A stretch of 64,000 nt of DNA from CAG-238 sp963601575. GTDB lineage: Bacteria; Bacillota; Clostridia; Peptostreptococcales; Anaerovoracaceae. How positions within the stretch are numbered: the stretch's first letter is position 1; each line of letters opens with the position of its first letter. Made by a program: the position numbers and the translations under genes. This document shows, in pieces, positions 23,424 to 33,217 of this stretch. The notes under the pieces are model-generated. The model searched no databases. It saw only the letters and a program-made list of their open reading frames with translations, and had not been told where the DNA came from. The DNA is taken from NCBI GenBank assembly GCA_963601575.1, contig CAVCFO010000002.1:61094-125093 (forward strand), given 5' to 3'.

Positions 23424-24698
23424 TTATTTTGTGATGACCTCTGCGCCGCCCATGTATTTTCTCAGGGCTTCCGGAATCTTTACGCTGCCGTCTTGCTGCT
23501 GGTAGTTTTCCAGAACCGCGGCGGTGGTGCGGCCGATTGCAAGGCCGGAGCCGTTGAGGGTATGCAGAAATTCAGGCTTTCCGCCCTCACGTCTGAAACG
23601 AATATTCGCACGTCTTGCCTGATAGTCGAGGAAGTTCGAGCATGAGGAAATCTCAACATATCTGCCATAGGACGGCATCCAAACTTCAATGTCGTAGGTG
23701 CAAGCCGAAGAGAAACCGAGGTCGCCGGTGGAAAGTCTCACAACTCTGTACGGAATGTCCAGAATCTTCAGAACTTCCTCTGCGTCTGCGGTCAAAGTTT
23801 CAAGCTCATTCCATGAATCTTCCGGTTTGCAGAACTTTACAAGCTCAACCTTGTTGAACTGGTGCTGGCGGATAAGACCTCTGGTGTCGCGACCCGCAGA
23901 GCCTGCCTCTGCTCTGAAGCAAGGGGTGTAAGCCGTATAGTGAATCGGAAGCTGATCCTCCGGAATAATTTCCTGTGCCAATAAATTCGTTACCGGAACC
24001 TCTGCCGTCGGAATGAGGAAGAAGTCTTTTTGCGGCACATAGAACATATCCTCTTCAAACTTAGGAAGCTGACCTGTTCCCGTCATTGCAGCCCGGTTTA
24101 CCATGAAAGGCGGCAAAATTTCGGTGTAGTCCTGATCCAGCGTGTGCAGATCCAGCATGAAGCACATGATCGCTCTTTCCAGTCTTGCGCCAAGTCCCTT
24201 GTATACCGTGAATCTGGTGCCGGAAATCTTTGCGGCTCTCTCCCAGTCAAGAATGTCTAAATCCGTGCCTATGTCCCAGTGTGCCTTTGGCTCAAAGTCA
24301 AACTTTGTAGGCTCTTTGAACTTTCTGATTTCAACATTTGCGCTATCGTCCTCGCCCACCTGCACGAAGTCCGCCGGAATGTTTGGAACGTTCAGGAGTG
24401 CGTCCTTGATGTCCGCATCAAGCTGGGACACCTCTGCATCCAAAACCTTGATTTTCTCGGAAAGCTCCTTCATCTCAGCCATGATAGCGGTGGTATCTTC
24501 CCCTGCCTTCTTCATCTTCGGAATTTCCTTGGAAACCGTGTTCTGTTTGTTCTTCATAGCCTCAACTTCTGCCAGAACTGCCCGTCTCTTTTCGTCCAGA
24601 GCCGGAATCTTCTCGATGCCGAAGCTGCCCTTTGCTCTTCTCTCTACGCCGGCTTTGACGCCCTCGTAGTCTTCTCTGATTCTCTTAATGTCTAACAT
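23424..24698 (-). CDS. serS: Seryl-tRNA synthetase
   Basis: The 424-residue class II synthetase has an N-terminal coiled-coil arm that contacts the tRNA-Ser long arm (about 25-105). The catalytic core carries motif 2 (PCFRAEAGSAGRDTRGL with the catalytic Arg) and motif 3 (NGSGLAIGRTTAAVLENYQ). It charges tRNA-Ser, and tRNA-Sec where present. It is the last gene of a minus-strand series, 28 bases after glnA. No T-box leader is present in front of it, so it is probably read from the upstream operon. Confidence 0.97.
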   Translation of the reverse strand: MLDIKRIREDYEGVKAGVERRAKGSFGIEKIPALDEKRRAVLAEVEAMKNKQNTVSKEIPKMKKAGEDTTAIMAEMKELSEKIKVLDAEVSQLDADIKDALLNVPNIPADFVQVGEDDSANVEIRKFKEPTKFDFEPKAHWDIGTDLDILDWERAAKISGTRFTVYKGLGARLERAIMCFMLDLHTLDQDYTEILPPFMVNRAAMTGTGQLPKFEEDMFYVPQKDFFLIPTAEVPVTNLLAQEIIPEDQLPIHYTAYTPCFRAEAGSAGRDTRGLIRQHQFNKVELVKFCKPEDSWNELETLTADAEEVLKILDIPYRVVRLSTGDLGFSSACTYDIEVWMPSYGRYVEISSCSNFLDYQARRANIRFRREGGKPEFLHTLNGSGLAIGRTTAAVLENYQQQDGSVKIPEALRKYMGGAEVITK

Positions 24699-24726
24699 TT
24701 CTATCTGCTCCTTATAAATATGTTAA

Positions 24727-26643
24727 TTAAAACAAGTTACGTTTATAAATCAAATACAGCTTTCTGAGCTGCTCGATTTTCTGTGACAGTTCAACCTGCA
24801 GTTCCGACGCCAAATCGTATTCGCCGTTGTCGAGAGCCTCCCTTGCACGGGTAAGCAGTGACCTGTCGTGGAGCGAATCCTTTGCGATATAGTGTCTCAT
24901 ACGGTCTACCTCAGCCCAGTTTTCCAGATCGTAGTCCGTGGCATCCTCGCCGTGAAGCTTCTTGCACTCTCTTACAAATGTCATGTGGTTCGGAATGAGT
25001 CTGTTGTGCAGCTCCGTCTTCCACTGGCTGAGAATCGACTGCTCGTAGGATTCCAGCGAAACAGGGGAAATCACGCCGTCTCCCATGATAACCTTTGTCT
25101 TTTCCGGATACTTGGAAAAGCCTTTGAGGTTTTCCCAAACGGTCTGAGGCGCCTTGCCGAAAAGTTCTGCACGCTCATCCTCGGTGAAGTCTTCGAAAAC
25201 ATCCTTTTCGCTTCTGTACTCTCTGCCTGTTTCAAGATAAAAATCTTCTTCTCCGTATTTCTTGGAAAGTGAAGCTTCAAGCTCTTTTGCGGATTTTCCC
25301 GCTTCAAGTGCAGCCCTGATTCCGTCTATCATCGCCATATACGCCACCGCCAAAACAAGATATGTATTTGTCTTAGGGTTAGGTGCTCTAAGTTCAAATC
25401 TCGTCGCCATGGCGTTTGAAGAATCCCGCACCAGTCCTATCAGAACGGTACGGTTTCTGGACGGCTCCTCCGGTGAATGTCCGAGAGACGTAACGATGCA
25501 GACCGGAGCCTCGTAGCCCGGTTTCAGCCTGTTCAGGGAATCGTTGGTGGAACTTACGAAAGGATTGATTACCTCGTAGTTTTTCAGGAATCCCATCAAC
25601 GCTCCGAAGCCTATTGGTGTAAGGAAATCTTCCTTCATTTTTTCCGGCGAGAAAAGGTTTGTCATCTTGCCGTTTTTCAGCTTTGCGCAGACTCCGATGT
25701 GGGTATGTTCACCGTTTCCGGCAACTCCCTCAATAGGTTTTGCCATGAAGCTGGTGTTAAGCCCGAACTGGTTGAAAACATCTCTCACAACATATTTTAC
25801 TAATTTTTCGTTGTCGCAAGCCTGCATTGCGTCTGAATATTTCCAGTCAATTTCCAACTGCTCCATAATGTGGTCGTGGCTTCCGGAACTGGTTATCTTG
25901 GATTTTACTCCGCCCACCTCCTTGTGTCCCATTTCCATGTCGATGCCGTAGCAGTTGAGAATCTCAATGCTCTTTTCAAGAGCCGTTCTTACAGGCCCGT
26001 AGGTTCGCTTCCAGTACTGTTCTTTCAGTTCCTGAGAGGTTGAAAGCTGTTCTCTGTCTGCCTTGTCGTCCGGTGTTTTTACCCAAAATTCAAGCTCTGT
26101 AGCACTGGTAATCCTGATTTCCTCGATGTCTTCCACGCTGCTTGCACCGTCGATGTATTCAAAAACATACGGGTTTGCCGCAAGGAGAGACATGAGTTCT
26201 TCCTTGAATTTGGAAACAGCATCCCTGAGAATCACTCTGGAACCTACTTCCGTCCGGTCATTGTGGATTAGAAACGCAGGTATCCGCAAGGTTCCCACCG
26301 GAAGTCCGGTTTCTCTGTCTATATTGTCAAAATTGTAGTCAATATACCAGTTAACCGAAAAATCCGGTATCATATCAACCTTTGCGTTGTTAAGCTCTGC
26401 AATTTTAGGCAAATTTACACTGGAACCGTCAGTTTGCACTCCATGTGCCAGCATTGCATCCATATCTTCCATGAAAAGTCTTACAGGGATTCTCTCGTCT
26501 GTATCGTTGCCGACCATGTCAAGTCCTGCGTAAGACACAAATTGGACTTCCGGATGCTCCTTTAATATCGTTGTCAGTTTTTCTTTGTTATGCAGCTCCT
26601 TTGGGATATTAAACAGCATTTTGTTTAAATCAAAATCCAGCAT
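24727..26643 (-). CDS. glnA: Glutamine synthetase with long C-terminal extension
   Basis: The 638-residue protein has a GS core of about 470 residues: N-terminal beta-grasp (VQFVSYAGLDMVGNDTDERI), metal and substrate motifs (NGEHTHIGV, corresponding to the GSGMHxHxS segment), NDSLNRLKPGYEAPV, and FELRAPNPKTNTYLVLAVAYMAM near the C-terminal catalytic arginines. It makes glutamine from glutamate, ammonia and ATP. About 160 residues follow the core (from ELEASLSKKYGEEDF), ending in a helical region. Type I enzymes usually have 440-470 residues, so this belongs to a longer clostridial form. It has 41 bases to UPF0182 upstream and 28 to serS downstream. Confidence 0.9.
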   Translation of the reverse strand: MLDFDLNKMLFNIPKELHNKEKLTTILKEHPEVQFVSYAGLDMVGNDTDERIPVRLFMEDMDAMLAHGVQTDGSSVNLPKIAELNNAKVDMIPDFSVNWYIDYNFDNIDRETGLPVGTLRIPAFLIHNDRTEVGSRVILRDAVSKFKEELMSLLAANPYVFEYIDGASSVEDIEEIRITSATELEFWVKTPDDKADREQLSTSQELKEQYWKRTYGPVRTALEKSIEILNCYGIDMEMGHKEVGGVKSKITSSGSHDHIMEQLEIDWKYSDAMQACDNEKLVKYVVRDVFNQFGLNTSFMAKPIEGVAGNGEHTHIGVCAKLKNGKMTNLFSPEKMKEDFLTPIGFGALMGFLKNYEVINPFVSSTNDSLNRLKPGYEAPVCIVTSLGHSPEEPSRNRTVLIGLVRDSSNAMATRFELRAPNPKTNTYLVLAVAYMAMIDGIRAALEAGKSAKELEASLSKKYGEEDFYLETGREYRSEKDVFEDFTEDERAELFGKAPQTVWENLKGFSKYPEKTKVIMGDGVISPVSLESYEQSILSQWKTELHNRLIPNHMTFVRECKKLHGEDATDYDLENWAEVDRMRHYIAKDSLHDRSLLTRAREALDNGEYDLASELQVELSQKIEQLRKLYLIYKRNLF

Positions 26644-26684
26644 AATTTTACCTCCTTTTTATATATTTTTTTATTTTAGTAACA

Positions 26685-29606
26685 TTATTTAGTAAGCTCG
26701 TTCAAATACTCTTCCATCTGGTCGAGGTATTCGCCATATTTTGCCCAGTCGCCGTTTTGCTGTGCGTTCTGAGCCTTGGTGTAACAATCCTGCACAAGTT
26801 CTGCAATCTCTCTTATGCTCATGCTTTCGGTGCTACTGTCACTCTTTGTATCCGAACCGGTCTGGGTGGTTTCGCTGCCGCTTACGCCGTTCTGAGCCTT
26901 GCTTCCGAACAGCGAAGTCAAACAATCCGCAAGGGTTTCTTCGTATGCTATCTTGTCATTATATGCCACGATGATTCTCTTTACTTCCGGAATACTGGAG
27001 TTCGTGGCCTCCAAATATACAGGCTCTACATAGAGGATGGAAGTGTTGATCGGAATGATGAACATATTTCCTCGTCTGTATGTGGTTCCTGCAGAAGTCC
27101 AAAGTGAAAATTCCTTGGAAATTTCGGTATTCTGGTCGATCTGCGCCTCTATTTGCTCAGGCCCGTAAATCGTCCTGGACTTCGGGAATTGATAAAGCAC
27201 AAGCTGTCCGTAGTTGTCACCGTCGTTTCTTGCTACCATCAGCGCCGTCATATTCTGCTTCGACCTCGGTGTGAACGGAATCGAGTTGAAGAACTCCGCA
27301 CTTTCCTCTCCCGGAAGCTTTGCAATATAGTAGTTCGGCGTCATCTGAGTCTTTTCCATTCCATAAATTTCGTATGCGATGTCCCACATATCTTCTCTCA
27401 GATAGAATACGTTCACATCTTCCATATGATATTTTGCGTAGACGCTCGCCTGAATTCCGAACAGGTAGTTTGGATATCTGATATGGGATTTGAGCCCCTC
27501 CGGCATCTCGTCAAAGTCCTTGAAAAGTGTCGGATAAATCTTCTGATATGTCGCCGCAATTGGGTCTTCCTCGTCTACAATGTAGAAATTGGTATCGCCG
27601 TTGTATGCGTCAACTACAACCTTTACGGAGTTTCTGATATAGTTGGTGCTGCCGGTGTTGCCGTCAATCGGCTCGGAATACGGATAGTAGGAGCTCATGG
27701 TATATGCGTCCACCATCCAATAAAGCTTGCCGTCCACCGTTACCAGATAAGGGTCTGCCTCGTAAGCTAACTTCGGCATGATCTTCTGCACTCTTTCCAT
27801 TACATTTCTGTAAATGATAATCTTCGAGTCGCTGTCGATGTTGGAGGAAACCAGAAGCTTCAAGCTGCCTTCCTTGATCGAGAAAAGCACTCTGTTAAAG
27901 AGGTTGAGCTTGATGCCCGCCTTGCCCTCGTATGTGGTATACTTGTTGCTGTCTCCGTCCGGATAGTCGAACTCCTTTTCGTCGGTATTTACAACGATAT
28001 ATTCGTTGGAAAGCTCTCCGAAGTAAATTTCAGGTCTGGTGATCTCGATTTCGTCAACCTCTGACTCCGGCGGAATGTTTCCGATAAGCACGTCCGGCTG
28101 ACCGCTGCTTGTAACCTTGTCAACTCGTGACAGGGTCGCGCCGTAGCCGTGGGTATATTTCAGATGTCTGTTCAGCCATGAACTGTCGATCTTATTTTCG
28201 TCGATTTCACGAGCCGTCAGGAAAGTCTGTGTATACTTTCCGTTAATCATGTATCTGTCAACGTCCACGTCATTAAATGTATAGTACTGACGGATACTCT
28301 GGGTTTGGTTATAGAATTGCTGCGCCGGATCGAAGTCGTTGATTCGGATGTTATTTATCGTCTCCACATTGTCGTTGATATCCGAAGCGGTAAGGGTATT
28401 ATCCGCCGCAAATGCCTTTACATCAACATCGTCAAGCTGATAGGCAAGCTGGGTATATTGAATATTTCTTTCAAGATACTGGCTCTCCTTGTTGATTTCG
28501 TCAGGAGATACCACAAAATACTGAATGAGCATTCCCGCGCCTGTGCCTACAAGCCCTACAACTATCATAATTACAGGAACCGTAAGAAGACTCTTGTATT
28601 TTTTTCTTCCCATCTGCACGATGAACATGATTGCCGACAAAATCGACAGGACGCAGAGGACTCTGTACATCCAAAGGGTGACGTTCACGTCCGTAAAGCC
28701 TGCCCCGTAAACTGCGCCGGTGTGGGCGTGAAGCAGATCGAACTGACGGAGGAAGAAGTTGATCGCAAGCATGATGAAGAAAATAAATCCCAGTATTGTG
28801 ATTTTGCCCGAAGCGATTTTCATAAGCTGCTTGAAGTTTCCGTCGTCAAATTGCCTTTTTGTCCTTATTGGTCTTGCCTTGACCTTTTTGCCGGTAAGCG
28901 CCTCAAAGATCTTTGCGAAAGGATCCTGTGCCGTCTGCTGCGCATTGGCACCGCCAAAAGGATTGCTACCGAAAGGGTTTCCGCCGAAAGGATTTGCGTT
29001 TCCGGTGTAGCGTTCGTCATCGTAGCCCATATTGGCGTCCTGAGCGGGTTCTTCCTTGAACACATCAGGGGTTCTTACCGTCATAAGAATGATGTAATAT
29101 ATGATGGTAAGAATTATAAAGCCCACGATCACGCCGATCAAAATTTCGTTCAGCTGGCTGAGAAACTCCAGCTTAAACAGGTAAAATGATATGTCCAGAT
29201 TGAACAGCGGGTCTGTTATATCAAAGTCTGTCGCGTTTGCAAACTTGAGGATCTCGAACCAAAGCTCCATAACTGCCATTGCCGTAGCGACTACTCCGAA
29301 GATCACCGCAAGCCCGTTTGTGGTGCGATTGAGCTTCTTCGTATCCACAGCCTCTGAAGATGCGATCTTTGCAAAATAGGTCTTTTTCAGGTGATGCAGG
29401 TAGAGCATGACAAGACCGGTCACGACGATGAATGTCGGTATGCCGACCTTTAGCTGAGTTACGAGCTGGGTAAAGAATACCGCAACATATCCCATCTCCC
29501 TGAACCACATGAAGTCAGATATAAAGCCGACTAATGCCAGAAAGAGTGCTGCGATGAGCACCACGATCAGGATTATTATACTGATCTTCTTTTCGAGTTT
29601 TTCCAT
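26685..29606 (-). CDS. UPF0182 family integral membrane protein
   Basis: The 973-residue protein matches UPF0182. It has several membrane helices in the first 330 residues (for example IILIVVLIAALFLALVGFIS at 10-29), a Gly/Asn/Pro-rich cytoplasmic loop (NPFGGNPFGSNPFGG near 200-215), and a large outside domain with the conserved segment LKYTHGYGATLSRVD. The C-terminal tail is Ser/Thr-rich followed by a coiled coil. The function of the family is unknown. The start codon overlaps the stop of the preceding zinc-ribbon gene by one base, so the two are translationally coupled and probably act together at the membrane. Confidence 0.9.
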   Translation of the reverse strand: MEKLEKKISIIILIVVLIAALFLALVGFISDFMWFREMGYVAVFFTQLVTQLKVGIPTFIVVTGLVMLYLHHLKKTYFAKIASSEAVDTKKLNRTTNGLAVIFGVVATAMAVMELWFEILKFANATDFDITDPLFNLDISFYLFKLEFLSQLNEILIGVIVGFIILTIIYYIILMTVRTPDVFKEEPAQDANMGYDDERYTGNANPFGGNPFGSNPFGGANAQQTAQDPFAKIFEALTGKKVKARPIRTKRQFDDGNFKQLMKIASGKITILGFIFFIMLAINFFLRQFDLLHAHTGAVYGAGFTDVNVTLWMYRVLCVLSILSAIMFIVQMGRKKYKSLLTVPVIMIVVGLVGTGAGMLIQYFVVSPDEINKESQYLERNIQYTQLAYQLDDVDVKAFAADNTLTASDINDNVETINNIRINDFDPAQQFYNQTQSIRQYYTFNDVDVDRYMINGKYTQTFLTAREIDENKIDSSWLNRHLKYTHGYGATLSRVDKVTSSGQPDVLIGNIPPESEVDEIEITRPEIYFGELSNEYIVVNTDEKEFDYPDGDSNKYTTYEGKAGIKLNLFNRVLFSIKEGSLKLLVSSNIDSDSKIIIYRNVMERVQKIMPKLAYEADPYLVTVDGKLYWMVDAYTMSSYYPYSEPIDGNTGSTNYIRNSVKVVVDAYNGDTNFYIVDEEDPIAATYQKIYPTLFKDFDEMPEGLKSHIRYPNYLFGIQASVYAKYHMEDVNVFYLREDMWDIAYEIYGMEKTQMTPNYYIAKLPGEESAEFFNSIPFTPRSKQNMTALMVARNDGDNYGQLVLYQFPKSRTIYGPEQIEAQIDQNTEISKEFSLWTSAGTTYRRGNMFIIPINTSILYVEPVYLEATNSSIPEVKRIIVAYNDKIAYEETLADCLTSLFGSKAQNGVSGSETTQTGSDTKSDSSTESMSIREIAELVQDCYTKAQNAQQNGDWAKYGEYLDQMEEYLNELTK

Positions 29607-31480
29607 TATACACTTTCCTCCTTGACTTCATCTATTACTATCATCTGATTGGAAATAGAGGCAAATACGGTTTGCACTTCCGTAACCTCATTGCCGCCCG
29701 CCCCTGCGTATGTAACCCTGCATAAGGTATAAAATCCGGACTGGCCGCTTCTTATCTCTCCTATTTCGAGGGTGTTGATTCCCACAAGCTTCTCGTCGGT
29801 GTTGGTGCCAAGCCACCCATCGTAATATTTTACTATTGCTTCGATCAGTTTCTGGCCATAGGTGGCATTCATATCCTCCCACTCGGCATCCACAAACTTG
29901 TCCGCTGTTGCGATTTCCTCGAATGAGTATGCCGCGCCGTCAGCGTAGCGCAAGTCCGGATTATATGTTACCGTCCCGATCGTTTCAGCATCTGCGGATT
30001 TTTCTGTTACTAGATTTGACATATATGCCGACTCTACATCGGCATCTGTGTCCTGTCCTTCGTCACCCGATATGTCCGTAGCATCTCCGCTACCGATGCC
30101 TGAGAAAAGGTCAACTGCCTTGAAGACAACATCATCGACAGTTTGGGAAAGCCTGCTGTCTGGTGCGAAGAATTTTATCCCTAGTATTACGCCCTCGACA
30201 ATTATTGCAATTATGAGAATCGCAAGGAGCACCTTTAGGAAAGTATGCTTCCTTACCGGTTCCTCTTCCCGGTAGGCATCGAGTTCTTTATTTTTGTGGT
30301 CGCCAGCATCAGCAGCATTGTCATTGCCGCCGCCCTGATTATCGACTCTCGGAAAGATATCCGAGTATCTGAGCTTCGTCTTGTCCGAGGGCGCACCACC
30401 AGATTTAGGCTCTTCGTTGTCACGAAAGGGCAAGTCTTGCTCCTCCAAGGCTCTTTCCGGTGCTGCCTCCGAAGGCCTCTCCGTTTCCGGCGCTTCCTCC
30501 GAAGGTGACTCCGAAGCCTTTGCAAGCTCCGCTACCTCGCTGAGATCCACGGTATGTGGCGTGGCCGGCTGAACAACTCCGATGAGGATCGCCTCTTCTT
30601 CGAGTTTCTCCGGCTGCGTGTCAGGCTCTGCTGCCTTCTTTTGCGTTATTTGCGTGCCTGTCTCAGGCTCGTTCTTTTTTTCGACTTCTTTTCTGGCCAT
30701 TTCCGGAAAAACATCCGGAACCCAGGTATAGTCCATCTCTGCAAATTGCCTGTTATATTCGTCTTCCAGGCTTTTGACGCGTTCTTTTTCTTTGTCCAAA
30801 AGTGCCTGGAACTCGCTATTTTTACTGTTAAATGTCTTGAACCTGTCGTCAGGTTTTGTACTCATCTCCTCAAAGAGCTCTTTTTCGAGCTCCTCCGGCG
30901 AAAGTGGTTTTTCTTCTTCATGTGCATAGGCCGGTGTCTCTGTCAGAGTCAGCGGATCCCCAAATTCCTGCTTTTCTTTTCTGAATCTATAATCATCGAC
31001 ATTCCAGTTGAAGCTGCTACCCTCATCGATTGGTTGCGGCATGCGAACTTTCCGTTCTGTATCTGCTTCTTCTATTTGTCTTATTCTTTCTCCCTCTCTT
31101 CTTTGGAGGCTCTCGTTTACCGGTTCGTACTTTGGTTCAAATATTTCATCCCCTACGGATCCGGAATTGTACCTGTTGCGCCTGTCGAGCACGCTATCCC
31201 AGTTGAAATCCACATCCTCGGTTTTGCGCGGGCTCTCTTTGGGGAAGCCTTCGAGGTTCCAGCCAAAGCTTACGCTTTCTCTCTTTGCCTTCTCCTGTTC
31301 CTTGCGCTCCTCTGTTGCCCTTAGGATTTCTTCGGTTTTTTTCTGCGCTTCGATCTTGAACGGCGGATTAAATACAACCTCGTCGTTTTTGGAAGGCATG
31401 CGATTCCTCGCCTCAGCTCCGCAATAAGCACAGAACCTGTCGCCTTCTTGTAATTCTTTTCCGCATTTGGTACAAAACAT
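29606..31480 (-). CDS. Zinc-ribbon membrane protein
   Basis: The 624-residue protein begins with a zinc ribbon (CTKCGKELQEGDRFCAYCG, residues 3-21). A long acidic, disordered and partly coiled-coil region follows (about 25-405). One membrane helix lies at about 412-432 (FLKVLLAILIIAIIVEGVIL), then an outside domain with a DLRYADGAAYSFEEIATADK segment. The architecture resembles cell-envelope sensor or scaffold proteins of Clostridia, but no function is known. It overlaps the UPF0182 start by one base. Confidence 0.75.
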   Translation of the reverse strand: MFCTKCGKELQEGDRFCAYCGAEARNRMPSKNDEVVFNPPFKIEAQKKTEEILRATEERKEQEKAKRESVSFGWNLEGFPKESPRKTEDVDFNWDSVLDRRNRYNSGSVGDEIFEPKYEPVNESLQRREGERIRQIEEADTERKVRMPQPIDEGSSFNWNVDDYRFRKEKQEFGDPLTLTETPAYAHEEEKPLSPEELEKELFEEMSTKPDDRFKTFNSKNSEFQALLDKEKERVKSLEDEYNRQFAEMDYTWVPDVFPEMARKEVEKKNEPETGTQITQKKAAEPDTQPEKLEEEAILIGVVQPATPHTVDLSEVAELAKASESPSEEAPETERPSEAAPERALEEQDLPFRDNEEPKSGGAPSDKTKLRYSDIFPRVDNQGGGNDNAADAGDHKNKELDAYREEEPVRKHTFLKVLLAILIIAIIVEGVILGIKFFAPDSRLSQTVDDVVFKAVDLFSGIGSGDATDISGDEGQDTDADVESAYMSNLVTEKSADAETIGTVTYNPDLRYADGAAYSFEEIATADKFVDAEWEDMNATYGQKLIEAIVKYYDGWLGTNTDEKLVGINTLEIGEIRSGQSGFYTLCRVTYAGAGGNEVTEVQTVFASISNQMIVIDEVKEESV

Positions 31481-31576
31481 ATTTGCCTCCGTGAATCTGT
31501 CTAAGTGTATACCTTCGTATATATCTATGACTTTTTCTGTCTCTTGACTTTCTTGCTTTAGTTTATGGGCTATCTG

Positions 31577-32131
31577 TCAGTCTTTGATTTTGGCCAGGAT
31601 TTCCTCCTCCGAGTAGACTATGCCGGACTTGCTAGTGAAGGATCTTTCTGCTAGTGGCCTTTTGGGTTCTACGGGGATGAGCTTTTCGATTACCACCGGC
31701 TGCGCGATGCCGCATCTTGCCTTTGGCTGCTCTGCTGGTTCTTCTCTAAAGTCACCGCCGCCTGTCTCCTCTGCGCCCACTTCTTTTGAGCCCGCTTCCT
31801 TGTCTTCGGAGTCTTCGGGCTTTCCGAGGATATTCGCATCTGCCGCATCCTCGATATTCTCAGTATCCTCAGTGCTTTCGCTTTCGAGCTTTTCGCCAAA
31901 GCCCTGCCTGAGCCGGGCGATATTCACCTCGGCGCGCTCAATATTGAGATTTAGGAGCATATCATCCTGCAAGTCACGCTTCGCAGGCTTCTTCTTTTTT
32001 CGGGATGCCACCACCAGGCTGATGATAGCAAGCAGAAGCGCCAGCGCGTTGGTGCATATCAAAATAATTATGTAATTTTCCATGCAAAATTCTTCGATTA
32101 TCGAAAAAACTGCTTTGATTTCCGCTAACAT
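31577..32131 (-). CDS. Membrane-anchored acidic protein
   Basis: The 184-residue product has one N-terminal membrane helix (YIIILICTNALALLLAIISL, about 20-41), a basic patch (RKKKKPAKRD), then a helical, Glu/Asp-rich region and a short conserved-looking C-terminus (SKSGIVYSEEEILAKIKD). It is not recognised. It is the first gene of the minus-strand series ending at serS, 96 bases before the zinc-ribbon gene. Confidence 0.65.
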   Translation of the reverse strand: MLAEIKAVFSIIEEFCMENYIIILICTNALALLLAIISLVVASRKKKKPAKRDLQDDMLLNLNIERAEVNIARLRQGFGEKLESESTEDTENIEDAADANILGKPEDSEDKEAGSKEVGAEETGGGDFREEPAEQPKARCGIAQPVVIEKLIPVEPKRPLAERSFTSKSGIVYSEEEILAKIKD

Positions 32132-32313
32132 CTTCCTGCCCTTTTCTGTTATGTTTATATAAGTATATAGCTTTCTATATTATATACTAATCCGCCTGTG
32201 ATTGCAATTATAAAAAGGGCTGTTTCTGCCCTCCCTGCGCAAATATTTTGCCTTCTGTAAACCTCGCCTCAAAAATATTTTTTCGATTTTTCCGAAAAAG
32301 ATGTTTTTTCATA

Positions 32314-32342
32314 TTGACAAACCCCCTCCAAAATGCTATCAT
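32314..32342 (+). promoter_or_regulatory. Promoter of tRNA-Lys
   Basis: TTGACA (32314-32319), 17 bases, TATCAT (32337-32342), 36 bases before the tRNA. Confidence 0.85.
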
Positions 32343-32377
32343 ATCAAATGTGCCAATCATCCGGCCAAACTGAATAT

Positions 32378-32453
32378 GGATCATTAGCTCAGCTGGCAGA
32401 GCACCTGACTCTTAATCAGGGTGTCCAGGGTTCGAGCCCCTGATGATCCACCA
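32378..32453 (+). tRNA. tRNA-Lys (anticodon CTT)
   Basis: The acceptor GGATCAT/ATGATCC, D-arm GCTC/GAGC, anticodon arm CCTGA-CTCTTAA-TCAGG and T-arm CCAGG/CCCTG are complete. CCA is encoded at 32451-32453. It reads AAG codons. Confidence 0.96.
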
Positions 32454-32454
32454 A

Positions 32455-32496
32455 ATTAGAAAGAACGGTATAGGATACCGTTCTTTCTAATTTTTT
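32455..32496 (+). terminator. Terminator of tRNA-Lys
   Basis: AGAAAGAACGGTAT pairs perfectly with ATACCGTTCTTTCT around AGG, followed by six T. Confidence 0.93.
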
Positions 32497-32510
32497 GCAC
32501 TCGCTAAAGG

Positions 32511-32530
32511 GGCTCGAACCCGAGAGGGCG
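32511..32530. repeat. 20-bp direct repeat, left copy, flanking relBE
   Basis: GGCTCGAACCCGAGAGGGCG is identical to 33275-33294. Read on the minus strand, this copy and its flank contain GGGTTCGAGCCCCT, which matches the T-arm of the adjacent tRNA-Lys over 14 bases. It looks like an attachment-site remnant. Confidence 0.8.
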
Positions 32531-32538
32531 CGTAGTCA

Positions 32539-32856
32539 TTACTTCTCCAACTGCTTATCAACATCCATTCCCTCGTACAGAACTCTAATTACCGATACAA
32601 TCCCTTTCTCCTTGTCGGGAATATAAAATATACGATATCGATCCACCGGCGTTACTCTAAGGCCTCTGTTTAACCAAGGGCCTTTCTCATACGAACAAAA
32701 TCTCTCCGGAAATTCCCCCAGCCCAAGAATACGCCCCTCTAACCTGTCAAGCTGCCCCTTCGCATTATCAGGCGCAAGCAGATAGAAAGCTATATATTCA
32801 TAAATCTCTCTAAGGTCCTCCTCTGCTCGCTTGGTAATAGTTACTTCATAGGTCAT
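32539..32856 (-). CDS. relE: RelE/ParE-type toxin
   Basis: The 105-residue protein has the RelE/ParE fold pattern: an N-terminal strand and helix (YEVTITKRAEEDLREIYEYI), LDRLEGRILGLGEFPERF, and the C-terminal sheet (YRIFYIPDKEKGIVSVIRVL) ending in a DVDKQL helix. RelE toxins cut mRNA in the ribosome; ParE members poison gyrase, and this sequence sits near the border of both. Its start overlaps the antitoxin stop by 4 bases (ATGA), so the pair is translationally coupled. Confidence 0.85.
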   Translation of the reverse strand: MTYEVTITKRAEEDLREIYEYIAFYLLAPDNAKGQLDRLEGRILGLGEFPERFCSYEKGPWLNRGLRVTPVDRYRIFYIPDKEKGIVSVIRVLYEGMDVDKQLEK

Positions 32857-33161
32857 AACTCATAATCCTTTCGAATATCCGCAAAAGTCTGCTTTGCAGG
32901 TTTTGTCCACCCTGCAATCATGTCTGCATATCCTTTCTCCAGTTCTGCATTTAGTTCTTCGCTTGTCAACGTTGACATATCAAGAGGTTTTGAGACAGGT
33001 ATTTTAACCTCAAAGGGTATTCCTCTGTTTAAGATAATCTGCTTATAAAACATCGTAATTGCGTTGGAAACCGGTATTCCAAGTGTCGAAAGGATTTTTT
33101 CCGCCTGCTCTTTTACTTCCGGTTCCAGTCTCGCATACAAATTCGCCGTCTTTGCCGCCAT
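32853..33161 (-). CDS. relB: RelB/DinJ-type antitoxin
   Basis: This is a 102-residue antitoxin. ATG 33161 is chosen because AGAGG lies upstream; the longer frame to 33200 lacks a site. The N-terminal ribbon-helix-helix (TANLYARLEPEVKEQAEKIL, GIPVSNAITMFYKQI) is typical of RelB/DinJ and binds the operon promoter. The C-terminal part (SEELNAELEKGYADMIAG) would wrap the toxin. Confidence 0.87.
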   Translation of the reverse strand: MAAKTANLYARLEPEVKEQAEKILSTLGIPVSNAITMFYKQIILNRGIPFEVKIPVSKPLDMSTLTSEELNAELEKGYADMIAGWTKPAKQTFADIRKDYEL

Positions 33162-33217
33162 ATTAAATCCTCTTCTTTCATAAAATCTTGAATTTAGCAT
33201 TTGCTTTTTCCACGTTA

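Noticed and set aside
28305..29189. 294-codon plus-strand frame inside UPF0182
   Set aside because: Shadow frame; composition follows the reverse complement of membrane-helix codons.
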